The notes under the pieces are model-generated. The model searched no databases, was not told where the DNA came from, and was given only the letters and a program-made list of their open reading frames with translations. Made by a program: the position numbers and the translations under genes. Of a DNA stretch of 12,894 nucleotides, positions 12,865 to 12,894 are shown in pieces (positions within the stretch are counted from its first letter, which is position 1; every line of letters begins with the position of its first letter). This DNA is from Nitrososphaerota archaeon (GTDB lineage: Archaea; Thermoproteota; Nitrososphaeria; Nitrososphaerales; Nitrosopumilaceae). The stretch is from assembly GCA_028867235.1 (NCBI GenBank), contig JAGWGS010000017.1, positions 1 to 12,894 on the forward strand, read 5' to 3'.

Positions 12865-12894
12865 GTAAGTACATTTTTCATTTTGGTGATATTT

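Noticed and set aside
1..12894. Mobile element, CRISPR array, tRNA or rRNA
   Set aside because: No transposase, terminal repeats, regularly spaced repeats or RNA-gene motifs were seen by eye. A covariance-model search was not possible.

Overview
The window looks like chromosomal DNA of an ammonia-oxidising-type archaeon (Nitrososphaerota, formerly Thaumarchaeota; probably Nitrosopumilales or Nitrosotalea-like). This rests on low GC, a TFB transcription factor, archaeal TruD, a PEFG-CTERM surface protein, two blue-copper (cupredoxin) proteins, a stand-alone Lrp/AsnC sensor domain, and TATA boxes placed 24-29 nt before start codons, as expected for leaderless archaeal mRNAs. Species assignment is inference; no rRNA or tRNA is present, and I saw no CRISPR array or insertion sequence.

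Layout. 1-4408 (+): the 3' part of a Vgb-type beta-propeller protein overlapping truD, then a leaderless two-gene unit of exported or membrane proteins (a sequon-rich anchored protein and a zinc-ribbon transmembrane protein). 4423-4953 (-): a ribbon-helix-helix protein. 5101-5211 (+): a 36-residue single-span membrane protein ending in a hairpin. 5244-6654 (-): an SRPBCC-fold protein overlapping a TFB paralogue. 6743-6973 (+): an Lrp ligand-binding domain without DNA-binding part, abutting a two-finger C2H2 protein on the minus strand (6974-7264). 7373-8394 (-): an operon of two tandemly duplicated winged-helix regulators and a three-span membrane protein. 8463-10477 (-): two cupredoxins. 10778-12566 (+): an exported repeat protein, then a PEFG-CTERM surface protein overlapping an unknown membrane-anchored protein. 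12607-12864 (-): a CsoR-family (DUF156) regulator.

Main observation. The four transcription units between 8463 and 12566 (two cupredoxins, the repeat protein, and the PEFG-CTERM/unknown pair) each begin with the same 45-bp promoter element at fixed spacing. It has two TTTGCATA-like half-sites 11 bp apart, a short A/T spacer, an invariant TTGAAATA, three variable bases, and CTAAATA as the TATA box. All five proteins look exported. I read this as a compact, coordinately controlled cell-surface regulon, probably tied to copper or redox because two members are blue-copper proteins. Three members have no recognised function. The CsoR-like gene next door is a possible regulator but lacks the Cys-His-Cys copper ligands, so the regulator remains open.
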